Part shown: piece after piece, positions 24,203 to 32,381 of the stretch
Numbering within the stretch: position 1 is the first letter of the stretch
Layout of the letters: each line of letters begins with the position of its first letter
From: JAXLWB01 sp046328715
GTDB taxonomy: Bacteria > Chloroflexota > Anaerolineae > Caldilineales > Caldilineaceae
Assembly: GCA_046328715.1 (NCBI GenBank)
Contig: JAXLWB010000018.1
Location: forward strand, 1 to 64,000
Length of the DNA: 64,000 nucleotides
Direction of reading: 5' to 3'
Translations under genes and position numbers: made by a program
The notes under the pieces: generated by a model
Told to the model about the DNA's origin: nothing
Seen by the model: the letters and a program-made list of their open reading frames with translations, nothing else
Database searches by the model: none

Positions 24203-25963
24203 ATGAAAGATATCTTCAAACTCGCCCATTTTTCCAAGCCGTATTGGAAGCCAGCAGTCGTAGCACTGATCCTGCTAACGACGCAGGTCTTTCTCGACCT
24301 CTCGATTCCCCGTCTCATCCAGCGCATTATCGATCAAGGGATTGGCCAGCAAAATCAATCCGTGGTCATCCAGACCGGAGTGATCATGATTGCTATCTCG
24401 ATCCTGACCGTGTTTGTGGCGGTGGGGAACAATCTCACCTCGATCCAGGTGGGTGAAGGCGTGGCCCGTGATTTGCGTGATGCGCTCTTTGTCAAGATTC
24501 AATCGCTCTCCTTTGGCGACCTGGATCGCATGCGCACCGGGCAGTTGCTGGTCCGTCTTACCAGCGACACCGCCGCAGTGCAGCGTTATTTTCAGGTCAA
24601 CTTGCGCATCGGCACACGCGCACCGATGATGATCATCGGCAGCATGTTGCTGATGTACACCACCAGCCCAACCCTGGCACTGACCTTGCTGCCACTTCTG
24701 CTGGTCACGACCGGTATCATGATCTTTTTTATCCAGCGGATGGAGCCACTCTACCGTTTGGTGCAAGAACGACTGGATGTCCTCAACACGGTTTTGCAAG
24801 AAAACATCGCAGGGGCACGCCTCGTCAAGGCCTTTGTGCGGGCCGATTCACAGGGTCAACGCTTTCTTGCTACCAACCAGGCCTTTACGGATAACTCAGT
24901 AGAGGTGATGCGTTTTATGGCGCTGATGATGCCGCTCCTCACCATCTGTGTCAATATCGGCATGGTGATCGTCGTCTGGCTCGGCGGGTTGAGCAATGTC
25001 AGTGGCGGGATGACGGTCGGGCAGATCGTCGCATTCACCAACTATTTGCTCAGCACGATGGGTCCGCTGCTGCTGATGACGATGCTTTCCAACACCTGGG
25101 CCAGCGGCACTGCTTCGGCACGGCGCGTCAATATGGTACTAGATACAGTGCCCGAAGTTCAACAAGTTGCTCAAGCCCAGAAGTTACCCAATCCCACAGC
25201 CGGGCAAGTAGTCTTTGAGAATGTCGCTTTTCACTATAACGGCAATCAGAGTGAGGCAGTATTGGATGGCATCAACCTCACGGCGAAAGCGGGCCAAACG
25301 GTGGCGATCCTGGGTGCGACGGGTGCTGGCAAGACCACGCTGGTCAATCTCGTGCCACGCTTCTACGATGTGTCGGATGGGCGGGTGTTGATCGATGGCA
25401 GGGATGTACGCCAACTGCAACAGGATTCACTCCTCGAACAGGTGGCGATTGTGCCGCAGGAGACGATCCTCTTCTCGGGCAGCGTGCGTGATAACATCCG
25501 TTACGGCGCACCTGAGGCGAGCGAAGAGCAAGTGGTGACAGCGGCCAAAGCGGCGCAGGCCCACGACTTTATTCTCAAACTTCCCCAAGGCTACGACACC
25601 CATGTCGAAGAGCGCGGAGTCAATCTTTCGGGTGGGCAAAAACAGCGTATCGCCATTGCTCGGGCGCTGCTTACACGGCCACGAATCTTGATTCTCGACG
25701 ACAGCACCAGTGCCGTCGATGTTGAAACCGAGACCAAAATCCAGGACGCATTGGAAGAGCAAGCCGACAACCATACAACGTTGGTCGTCGCACAGCGCAT
25801 CAGCACCGTGCTCAAAGCCGACAAGATCATTGTCCTCGAACATGGTCGCATTGCCGCCGAAGGGACACATCGTGAACTGATGGAACGCAGCCCCATCTAT
25901 CAGGAAATCTATGCAAGTCAGTTGGGAGAAGGAATACGCGAGCAGAGATTGGAGATGGCGTAA
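24203..25963 (+). CDS. Heterodimeric ABC exporter subunit with degenerate Walker B
   Basis: This is a 586-residue half-exporter. The membrane domain is about 1-320. Walker A is GATGAGKTT, the Q-loop is in VPQETILFSGS and the signature is canonical LSGGQKQR. The Walker B end reads LILDDSTSAVD, so the catalytic Glu is Asp, as in the degenerate-site subunit of heterodimers such as BmrC or TM287. The next gene supplies the partner with a changed signature. No clear ribosome binding site is seen before the ATG. The probable role is export of drugs or lipids. Confidence 0.9.
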   Translation: MKDIFKLAHFSKPYWKPAVVALILLTTQVFLDLSIPRLIQRIIDQGIGQQNQSVVIQTGVIMIAISILTVFVAVGNNLTSIQVGEGVARDLRDALFVKIQSLSFGDLDRMRTGQLLVRLTSDTAAVQRYFQVNLRIGTRAPMMIIGSMLLMYTTSPTLALTLLPLLLVTTGIMIFFIQRMEPLYRLVQERLDVLNTVLQENIAGARLVKAFVRADSQGQRFLATNQAFTDNSVEVMRFMALMMPLLTICVNIGMVIVVWLGGLSNVSGGMTVGQIVAFTNYLLSTMGPLLLMTMLSNTWASGTASARRVNMVLDTVPEVQQVAQAQKLPNPTAGQVVFENVAFHYNGNQSEAVLDGINLTAKAGQTVAILGATGAGKTTLVNLVPRFYDVSDGRVLIDGRDVRQLQQDSLLEQVAIVPQETILFSGSVRDNIRYGAPEASEEQVVTAAKAAQAHDFILKLPQGYDTHVEERGVNLSGGQKQRIAIARALLTRPRILILDDSTSAVDVETETKIQDALEEQADNHTTLVVAQRISTVLKADKIIVLEHGRIAAEGTHRELMERSPIYQEIYASQLGEGIREQRLEMA

Positions 25964-25971
25964 TCTCTTTG

Positions 25972-26030
25972 ACAATTGCGAGTGGCGAATTGCGAAAAAC
26001 CTGCCACCTGCAACTTGCCACCTGCTATTT
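25972..26030. repeat. Word-type element (CCACCTGCAACTTGCCACC)
   Basis: GCGAGTGGCGAATTGCG and the run CTGCCACCTGCAACTTGCCA, then CCTGC, are built of the words CCACCTG and AACTTGC. It is shared with 21348-21418 and sits between the two exporter subunit genes. Confidence 0.5.
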
Positions 26031-26093
26031 TCATCCTTCGTTGTGCACATTTGCCTGGACGTTTAGACTCATTTTACATTTGGGACACATTTC

Positions 26094-27929
26094 ATGACTC
26101 AAACACTAAATCAACGTGATTCATCCTCTACTGCCCGTTCGGCGATGCAAGGTCGGCATCCGTCGATGATTGGTCGTGTCGAGAAGGCACAGAACGCACG
26201 TTATGCCATGACCCGTTTGGTGGAATATTTGAAACCTTTCCGTAGCGGGCTACTCTTTGTCTTTGTCTGCGTGGTGCTCTATACCTTGCTGGGCCTCTTA
26301 GGACCCTACTTGATCGGTGTGGCCATCGATCAATACATCGTCCCCAAACGGTTGAATATGTTGCCTTTCATTGCCCTGGTGATGTTGGGAACCTATATTC
26401 TCAACAACCTCTTTCAAGCGATTGCCGGGCGTAGGATGGCCACGATTTCCCAACAGGCGCTGCAACAGTTGCGCCAGGATCTTTTTGCCCACCTCCAGAG
26501 TTTGCCCATGCAGTTTTTCGACCGTAACCCCGCCGGGCAACTGATGAGCCGCCTGACCAATGACACCGACGCCATCAATCAGGCAGTATCGCAGAATGTC
26601 ACCACGTTGATTGCCAGCACCTTGTCGATGGTCGGCATCCTAGTCACCATGTTTGCACTCGACGTTTGGCTGGCGCTGGCATCGTTGTTAGTCGTCCCAA
26701 TTATGTTTTGGTTTACCCAATTCGTTGCCAAGTATACGCGACGCGGCTTTCGTGAGTTGCAGAAACAGATGGGCGAACTCAATGCTGTCATGGAAGAGGC
26801 GATCAGCGGACAAAAGGTGATCAAAGCCTTTGGGCGCAACGAATCGGTGCTGACAGACTTTCGTAAGCACAACGAGGCAGTCTACAAGGCTGGGATCACG
26901 GCCAACAGCTACGCGCTGCTGCTGATGCCACTGACCACGGTGCTGGGCAACTTCTTTATCATTGTGCTGGTTGCACTGGGCGGCTGGTTGGCACTGCGCG
27001 GTCTGGTGACGGTTGGCGTCATCACGACCTTTATCATCTATGCCCAGAATTTCGTCAACCCGCTGCGCCAGTTGGCGAACATGTATAACGCCATTCAAGG
27101 GGCGCTGGCCGGTGCCGAACGTGTTTTTGAAGTGATCGACACTCCCTCGGAAGTGGATGACGCCAAGGCACAAGGTCGCAAGCAGGCGATTCAGGGCGAC
27201 GTCCTCTTTGAGCATGTGCAATTCGCCTACGACCCGGGCACACCGATTATCAAAGAGATGTCCTTTGAGGCGAAACCGGGGCAGACCTTTGCGCTGGTGG
27301 GTCCCACCGGGGCGGGCAAGACAACAATTATCAATCTGCTCAACCGCTTTTACGAGATCAATCATGGTGACATCAAAATCGACGGCGTGGACATTCGCCA
27401 GATGAAGAAGGCCGATCTTCGCCAGCAGTTGGGATTGGTGTTGCAAGACACCTTTCTCTTCTCCGACACGGTGATGGAGAATATCCGCTTTGGTCGCCTC
27501 AATGCCACGGATGAAGAGTGTATCCATGCCGCAGAATTGGCGGACGCCGATCACTTTATCCGCCAGTTGCCGCAGGGGTATCAAACGCAACTCTCCGAGC
27601 GGGCCAGCAATCTGAGCCAGGGGCAGCGCCAGTTGCTGGCCATCGCCCGCGCCATCCTCGCCGACCCGCGCATTCTGATCTTGGACGAAGCGACCAGCAG
27701 TGTCGATACCCGCACCGAAGCGCGCATTCAAAAGTCGTTGCTGCGGCTAATGGAAGGGCGCACCAGCTTTGTCATTGCCCACCGCCTCAGCACCATTCGC
27801 GACGCCGACCAGGTGTTGGTGATCAACGGCGGCGAAATTGTCGAACGGGGCACCCATGATGAGTTGCTGGCGAAGCGTGGCTTCTATCATCATCTCTACA
27901 TGAGCCAGTTTAAGGGGCAGGCAATTTAG
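26094..27929 (+). CDS. Heterodimeric ABC exporter subunit with altered signature
   Basis: This is a 611-residue half-exporter with an N-terminal extension of about 40 residues before the membrane domain. Walker A is GPTGAGKTT, Q-loop LVLQDTFLFSDT, Walker B LILDEATSSVD with the catalytic Glu. The signature is LSQGQRQL instead of LSGGQ. Paired with the preceding subunit (Asp in place of Glu), one ATP site is fully canonical and the other combines both changes. That is exactly the known asymmetric arrangement of BmrCD/TM287-288-type exporters. Confidence 0.92.
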   Translation: MTQTLNQRDSSSTARSAMQGRHPSMIGRVEKAQNARYAMTRLVEYLKPFRSGLLFVFVCVVLYTLLGLLGPYLIGVAIDQYIVPKRLNMLPFIALVMLGTYILNNLFQAIAGRRMATISQQALQQLRQDLFAHLQSLPMQFFDRNPAGQLMSRLTNDTDAINQAVSQNVTTLIASTLSMVGILVTMFALDVWLALASLLVVPIMFWFTQFVAKYTRRGFRELQKQMGELNAVMEEAISGQKVIKAFGRNESVLTDFRKHNEAVYKAGITANSYALLLMPLTTVLGNFFIIVLVALGGWLALRGLVTVGVITTFIIYAQNFVNPLRQLANMYNAIQGALAGAERVFEVIDTPSEVDDAKAQGRKQAIQGDVLFEHVQFAYDPGTPIIKEMSFEAKPGQTFALVGPTGAGKTTIINLLNRFYEINHGDIKIDGVDIRQMKKADLRQQLGLVLQDTFLFSDTVMENIRFGRLNATDEECIHAAELADADHFIRQLPQGYQTQLSERASNLSQGQRQLLAIARAILADPRILILDEATSSVDTRTEARIQKSLLRLMEGRTSFVIAHRLSTIRDADQVLVINGGEIVERGTHDELLAKRGFYHHLYMSQFKGQAI

Positions 27930-28002
27930 CAGAAAATGACTGTCATGGACAAACCAAACCAGATATGACCAAGAAGACTTGGTAAGTTACAGTAAGTAAA
28001 GA

Positions 28003-28629
28003 ATGGACACAATGATGGTGGCTGAAACACACCGGGTAAGACCTTCCCTCTTTCAACTTTTACGCATTTGGTTTTTGATTGGCCTCCAATCGTTTGGCGG
28101 CGGAACTGCAACCCTCTTTCTGATCCGACGAGCAGCAGTCGAGCAATATGGTTGGCTTTCGCCCGAGGATTTTACCCGAGATTGGGCGCTCGTCCAGGCG
28201 GCACCGGGCATTAACCTGTTGGGAATCACTATCTTGGTGGGCCGTCGTGTGGCTGGCATGGTCGGTGCCTTGGTCTCTTTGTTGGGGCTGATGCTGCCGA
28301 GTGTTAGCATCACGATTCTCATGACCGCACTCTACGCCGATCTGCGCAACAGCCCAGTGATCCAGGCAGCACTGCATGGCGTTGTCCCAGCCACCATAGG
28401 ATTGGGTCTGCTGCTCACCATCAACATGGCAAGCCCGTTGCTAAAGGCAAGCAAACGCGAAAGCACACTCAACCTGATCGTTGGCATTGTGATTCTCGTC
28501 GGCAGTGGTCTGGCTGTGATCGTCTGGCAGTTGCCGGTGATCCTTGTCCTATGCAGCGCCGGAGCGCTCGGTGGTCTCGCCATGTGGTATCACGAGACAA
28601 AGCAGAAAAGTGGCAAAGTGGCAGAGTAG
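28003..28629 (+). CDS. Chromate transporter, N-terminal half (short CHR protein)
   Basis: This 208-residue membrane protein has the CHR-family opening motif FLIGLQSFGGGTATLFLI, then FTRDWALVQAAPGINLLGI (the family's PGP/N region). About six helices are present. It represents one half of a full-length ChrA; the other half is the next gene. Short-chain CHR proteins work as pairs for chromate efflux; some CHR members may carry sulfate or other anions. A word-type element (28610-28700) lies between the two halves. Confidence 0.88.
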   Translation: MDTMMVAETHRVRPSLFQLLRIWFLIGLQSFGGGTATLFLIRRAAVEQYGWLSPEDFTRDWALVQAAPGINLLGITILVGRRVAGMVGALVSLLGLMLPSVSITILMTALYADLRNSPVIQAALHGVVPATIGLGLLLTINMASPLLKASKRESTLNLIVGIVILVGSGLAVIVWQLPVILVLCSAGALGGLAMWYHETKQKSGKVAE

Positions 28630-28700
28630 GAAAGTGTACATCTGCGCTTCGCCCACCACTGTCTCTAGTTCACAACTCACCATTCGCAACTCGCAATTCC
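28610..28700. repeat. Word-type element between the chromate transporter genes
   Basis: GTGGCAAAGTGGCAGAGTAG on the left and TCACCATTCGCAACTCGCAA on the right are both built from short recurring words seen elsewhere in the window. Pairing between the arms is weak. The stop codon of the first gene lies inside it. Confidence 0.45.
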
Positions 28701-28701
28701 T

Positions 28702-29217
28702 ATGATCAACCCATTTATCTACTTCTGGACCTTATTCAAAGCTTCGCTTTTTTCCACAGGCGGCACCGGCAATCTTCCCAGCATCCACGCTGATTTTCTT
28801 GCTCGCGGCTGGGCAACCGACCGCAACTTTGCCGAGGCGCTGGCGATCGGGCAGATCAGCCCCGGCCCGACTGGGCTGTGGGTGATATGCTTTGGCTATC
28901 TCACCGACAATCTGCGCGGGGCACTATTGGCGACGCTGGCCATCAGTTTGCCTCCCTTTGTTGTCCTGGCCGTCGATGCGCTTCATCGTCGTGTGGGCGA
29001 CCATCCGCTGATGAAAGGTTTTGTTCATGGCTTGGGGCTAGCAGTGTCGGGATTGTTTCTGGTGGTAGTGGTTCGTTTGCTCAACGAGACGGGGATTGAG
29101 CTTCGCAGCATGCTGATTGTATTAGCCAGCATTGCCCTGGCGTTGACTAAGCGCGTCCCCGTACCCCTCTTGTTAGGCCTGGCAGGAGTTGCCGGGACGT
29201 TCATTTACTCAAATTAG
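28702..29217 (+). CDS. Chromate transporter, C-terminal half (short CHR protein)
   Basis: This 171-residue membrane protein starts MINPFIYFWTLFKASLFSTGG, the CHR opening in its second-half form (FSTGGTGNLPSIH), followed by EALAIGQISPGPTGLWV with the conserved PGPxG. Five or six helices are present. With the upstream gene it makes a complete two-part transporter; the topologies of the two halves are expected to be opposite. The pair is in the correct order, and the split is a normal family variant rather than a frameshift, since each half has its own start and full motif. Confidence 0.88.
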   Translation: MINPFIYFWTLFKASLFSTGGTGNLPSIHADFLARGWATDRNFAEALAIGQISPGPTGLWVICFGYLTDNLRGALLATLAISLPPFVVLAVDALHRRVGDHPLMKGFVHGLGLAVSGLFLVVVVRLLNETGIELRSMLIVLASIALALTKRVPVPLLLGLAGVAGTFIYSN

Positions 29218-29314
29218 CATCGTTTTCTCATTGTCACCCGTGATTCACTAATCGCCTATGATAAAGGTGAGTTCCTCAAACCTCGCCCCTCCAAGTCAAT
29301 CAAAAGGCCCACCC

Positions 29315-30130
29315 ATGACTCAAGAATCAATCTACCTTCTTGTACGCGCTGATGACATCGGCTTCTGCCACGCCTCAAATCTGGCCTGTATCGACGTCTT
29401 TACCCACGGCATATGCCGCTCAGTGGAACTAATGGCACCCTGTCCCTGGTTTCCCGAAGCGGTGAAGTTGCTCAAGGCGCACCCCAACTATGATGTCGGC
29501 GTTCATCTCACTATGACCAGCGAGTGGGAGAACATGAAATGGCGTCCCGTCTCGGATGCTAAGAGCATTGTCAACGAAGATGGTTATTTCCATCGCACCT
29601 ACCGCAAAAACGACCACTATCCTGATGAGATCGTCTTCGAGGCAACAGAGTGGCGCCCCGAAGATATCGAGAAAGAGGTGCGTGCCCAGATCGAACTGGT
29701 GCGCAAACATATTACTTGGGCGAGCCACCTAACCACACACATGGGTGGATTGCGCGACAATCCCAACTTTCAAGGAGTCGTCGAGCGGCTGGTGGATGAA
29801 TATGACCTGCGCGTCGATCTGACCGCCAATGGCTTTGAACGGTGGCGTGGCTTTGGTGAAAAAAGTCAAGCCTTGTCGCCAGCAGAGAAGGTACAAACCC
29901 TGCGCCAAAATCTGGAGACGCTCACGCCAGGTCGCTGGATCTTTGTCGATCATCCCGCCTATGATATGCCGGAAAGTCGGGCAATCTATCATGTCGGCTA
30001 CGAAAATGTGGCAGTTGATCGCCAAGGTGTCGTTGAAGCGTGGACCGATGCTGAGGTATTGGAGATTATCGCCCGCCGCAACATTCAGTTGGTTAGTTAT
30101 GGCGATGTGAAGGCGGGTCGCGTTCAGTAA
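29315..30130 (+). CDS. ChbG/YdjC-family carbohydrate deacetylase
   Basis: This protein of about 271 residues starts at ATG 29315 (MTQESIYLLVRADDIGF) after AAAAGG. The metal-binding Asp is in RADDIGF, the first His is in VGVHLTMTSEW, and a second conserved His is in HLTTHMGG. The WRPVS insert is typical. The family deacetylates N-acetyl sugars, for example chitobiose-type disaccharides or, in HpnK, hopanoid sugars. The substrate here is not clear. The following gene starts four bases after the stop and is probably co-expressed. Confidence 0.85.
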   Translation: MTQESIYLLVRADDIGFCHASNLACIDVFTHGICRSVELMAPCPWFPEAVKLLKAHPNYDVGVHLTMTSEWENMKWRPVSDAKSIVNEDGYFHRTYRKNDHYPDEIVFEATEWRPEDIEKEVRAQIELVRKHITWASHLTTHMGGLRDNPNFQGVVERLVDEYDLRVDLTANGFERWRGFGEKSQALSPAEKVQTLRQNLETLTPGRWIFVDHPAYDMPESRAIYHVGYENVAVDRQGVVEAWTDAEVLEIIARRNIQLVSYGDVKAGRVQ

Positions 30131-30133
30131 ACA

Positions 30134-30817
30134 ATGGTTGGTCAATTCTCTACCTACAACGAAAAACCACTCCACGCTGCACTCAAACGTTGGTACGCTG
30201 ACCCAGAGGATCAATTTGAGCAGCCGGTTGGACGCTATGTAATCGATCTCGTCCAGCCGCATCAATTGGTCGAGATTCAGACGCGCAGTTTTGCTTCGAT
30301 GAAGGGGAAACTGGTGGAATTGCTGGAAACATATCCGGTGCGTCTGGTTCATCCGATTGCGCAGGAACGCTGGATCGTCAAGTTGGCTGCTGATGGTGTC
30401 ACCCCGCAAAGTAGGCGCAAATCACCCAAGCGAGGCTCGCTATACGATCTTTTTGCTGAATTGGTCAGCTTTCCGAGCTTGATCAACCATCCCAATTTTT
30501 CCCTGGAAGTATTACTAATTCGTGAAGAGGAAGTGCGTCGTCAAGAGGCGGGACGTGCCTGGCGGCGAGGCGGCTGGGTGACAGAGGAACGGCGACTTCT
30601 CGAAGTGGTCGAATGGCGCGTTTTCCATAATGCCAACGATCTGGTTGCACTACTGCCCACAACCATGGTTGAACCATTCACCTCCGCCGAGTTGGCACAG
30701 GCACTCGGCTTACAGCGGCGGCTGGCACAACAGATGCTCTACTGCTTGCGCCAGGTGGATGGATTAATTGAGATGCCGAAGCGGGGGCGGGCGAGGCAAT
30801 ATACAAAATTGACGTAA
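30134..30817 (+). CDS. Uncharacterised protein with candidate PD-(D/E)XK nuclease core
   Basis: This 227-residue protein has an N-terminal part with the pattern E10 (YNEKPLH), D38 (YVIDLV) and E47-I-Q49 (LVEIQTRSF), followed by K58. This is the spacing of a PD-(D/E)XK restriction-endonuclease-like active site. A middle segment (RRKSPKRGSLYDLFAELVSFPSL) and a C-terminal region that looks like a winged helix (TSAELAQALGLQRRLAQQMLYCLRQ) follow. Both suggest nucleic acid binding. I believe similar proteins are widespread in Chloroflexota, but no function is known to me. There is no ribosome binding site; translation is probably coupled to the deacetylase gene. Confidence 0.75.
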   Translation: MVGQFSTYNEKPLHAALKRWYADPEDQFEQPVGRYVIDLVQPHQLVEIQTRSFASMKGKLVELLETYPVRLVHPIAQERWIVKLAADGVTPQSRRKSPKRGSLYDLFAELVSFPSLINHPNFSLEVLLIREEEVRRQEAGRAWRRGGWVTEERRLLEVVEWRVFHNANDLVALLPTTMVEPFTSAELAQALGLQRRLAQQMLYCLRQVDGLIEMPKRGRARQYTKLT

Positions 30818-30855
30818 TTACATCGCAAATTTGGTATTTCGGCAGTACAAGGATC

Positions 30856-30949
30856 TGGCATTCTGAGCGAGGGCAGTTTCGAACGAAGTATCTTGCGGAG
30901 TAGATAGGCCAGGATTCTTCGTCGCAAACAGCCACTCTTCAGAATGACA
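30856..30949. repeat. Palindromic repeat family A, copy 2
   Basis: TGGCATTCTGAGCGAGGGCA plus GAACGAAGTATCTTG on the left and CAGGATTCTTCG plus CTTCAGAATGACA on the right match the copy at 5463-5560 in both arms, with substitutions. It lies at the end of the deacetylase/nuclease-like pair, convergent with the dioxygenase gene. Confidence 0.75.
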
Positions 30950-31000
30950 ATTATCAAAGAACATTATTTACCTTGTAGTGACTAGCCAGATTCGGCTTGA

Positions 31001-32140
31001 TTATTTTGCCACCACATGCTCCGCCGTCGCCTTGATATGTTTCTTGAGATAAACCGTGAAGGGCGTGCCTCCCGTCCCCACATCGCCTTGACCAGCACCT
31101 TGGGCGGGCTTGATGATGTAGAGCGCAGCATATTCAATGTGCAACTTGCGGAATTGATGCAGCTTTTCAATGCAGTGATTGTACAGGTTACGCAGCGAAG
31201 GATGCGAAGTACTGTGGCTCAAGACATAGTTCCGCACCGAAGGTCCCTGCTCGACAGTCTCGATCACGGCACGATCTTGACTTGGCATATAGTTGCGCAT
31301 GTCGAGCAGATAGGCTCGCATCTCGTCAAATTCGTGTTCGATGCCGAGCAGGGCGTCGAAGGCATAGATGACGCTGCTCTGCGCACCGGTTTCGCCACGC
31401 AGTTGTTGTGGACGTTCCCCATAACGTTCCACCCCTTCGTAGATCATGCCCTCTGGCAGCAGCGGGTTGCCATACCAGCCAAACATGTACGGTCGCACTC
31501 GGTGATAGTAGATGTATGGATCGCAACGTTCAGTCATGCGCAGTAGGATGTCGTGCATGGTTTGCAAGGTAGCAGCAACTTCGCTTAAACACTGCTCCAG
31601 ACATTGGGGATCGTCGCGAAGCACGGCGGCTTGGGCAGGTTGGAGGGCTTGCAGGCCACGGCTGGCTTCGGCCTCAATGTTGATATGAATCGTGGCAAAC
31701 CACTCCTCGTCCATACCACCCAGGAAGTTCTGAATCAAGGTCAAGTTGTCGACGGCAACCGGGCCATTCGGGTCAATGCGCCGCCAGTTGTACATCACCT
31801 GCGAGGCATAGGTCAATATGGGCGGGCGCTGTAGCTGATCGGCCACAGCCACCCAAGCGCGAGCAAGATTGGCAGGCAGGCGGGTCGCTACCGGTTGGTT
31901 GGGAGCAAAAACATAGAGATTGCCCATGTAGGACAGCATCGATAGGGCCCGTTCCTGTTGCGGAGCAGTGGCTAATTGTTCAGCCGGAAAAGAAGGCAAC
32001 TGTTCGATAGCGGGTCGGATATGTCGCGTGATCGCCAATTTAGAGAGTTCGCCTGCGACCGCCTGCCACTCGGCGAAGGCAGGCGGCAGATGGATGAGCG
32101 GGTCTTCGACTGGGAGAAAGCCACGAGTAAGTGTGCGCAT
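31001..32140 (-). CDS. Indoleamine 2,3-dioxygenase-family heme protein
   Basis: This 379-residue member of the indoleamine 2,3-dioxygenase family begins RGFLPVEDPLIHLPPAF. It has the conserved GETGAQSSVIYAFDALLGIEH and MRAYLLDMRNYMPSQDR, the proximal heme ligand His334 in FRKLHIEYAALYI, and the near-C-terminal GTGGTPFTVYLKKH loop. Enzymes of this family open the indole ring of tryptophan to N-formylkynurenine; some bacterial members use other substrates. No other kynurenine pathway gene is nearby, so a role in making a secondary metabolite or removing indoles is possible. A strong hairpin and TATAAT lie just upstream. Confidence 0.88.
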   Translation of the reverse strand: MRTLTRGFLPVEDPLIHLPPAFAEWQAVAGELSKLAITRHIRPAIEQLPSFPAEQLATAPQQERALSMLSYMGNLYVFAPNQPVATRLPANLARAWVAVADQLQRPPILTYASQVMYNWRRIDPNGPVAVDNLTLIQNFLGGMDEEWFATIHINIEAEASRGLQALQPAQAAVLRDDPQCLEQCLSEVAATLQTMHDILLRMTERCDPYIYYHRVRPYMFGWYGNPLLPEGMIYEGVERYGERPQQLRGETGAQSSVIYAFDALLGIEHEFDEMRAYLLDMRNYMPSQDRAVIETVEQGPSVRNYVLSHSTSHPSLRNLYNHCIEKLHQFRKLHIEYAALYIIKPAQGAGQGDVGTGGTPFTVYLKKHIKATAEHVVAK

Positions 32141-32170
32141 AAGATGCCCCCTTGCAGCATAAAAGATGAA

Positions 32171-32208
32171 GCAGGATGCGGAGTTCGTTCCGCATCCTGC
32201 TCATTATA
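32171..32208 (-). promoter_or_regulatory. -10 box and 12-base perfect hairpin before the dioxygenase
   Basis: On the minus strand TATAAT occupies 32208-32203. It is followed by GCAGGATGCGGA and its exact complement TCCGCATCCTGC around a 6-base loop (32200-32171). The stem would form at the very 5' end of the mRNA or act as an operator over the transcription start. AAGGGGGC near the ATG is the ribosome binding site. Confidence 0.55.
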
Positions 32209-32276
32209 CTGCGAAGGGGAGGAGTTGGGGATTTGTTGAAAGGGACAGATCAAGCTTGAAGCATTAGCATATGATG

Positions 32277-32366
32277 TTCAGAGCCGTTAGCGTCAGCGTA
32301 CGTCCCCCTTACTCACGTGCGGGGTTCTGATGTGCGGTTCAGAGCCGTTAGCGTTAGCGTACGGTC
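32277..32366. repeat. Direct repeat of TTCAGAGCCGTTAGCGT with palindrome fragment
   Basis: TTCAGAGCCGTTAGCG occurs at 32277 and 32338. Each copy is followed by TCAGCGTACGTCC or TTAGCGTACGGTCC. Between them lies CTTACTCACGTGCGGGGTTC, which matches one arm of the hairpin at 52976-53040. It fills the gap between the dioxygenase and the CSLREA gene. Confidence 0.6.
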
Positions 32367-32381
32367 CTGATGTTTGAACTG

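Noticed and set aside
26688..27731. 347-codon minus-strand frame inside the second exporter subunit.
   Set aside because: It lies opposite a full ABC protein with all motifs and has no recognisable domain of its own.
28003..29217. Chromate transporter thought to be one gene broken by a frameshift.
   Set aside because: Each half has its own start codon and its own complete CHR motif, and a spacer with a repeat separates them. This is the known short-chain pair form.
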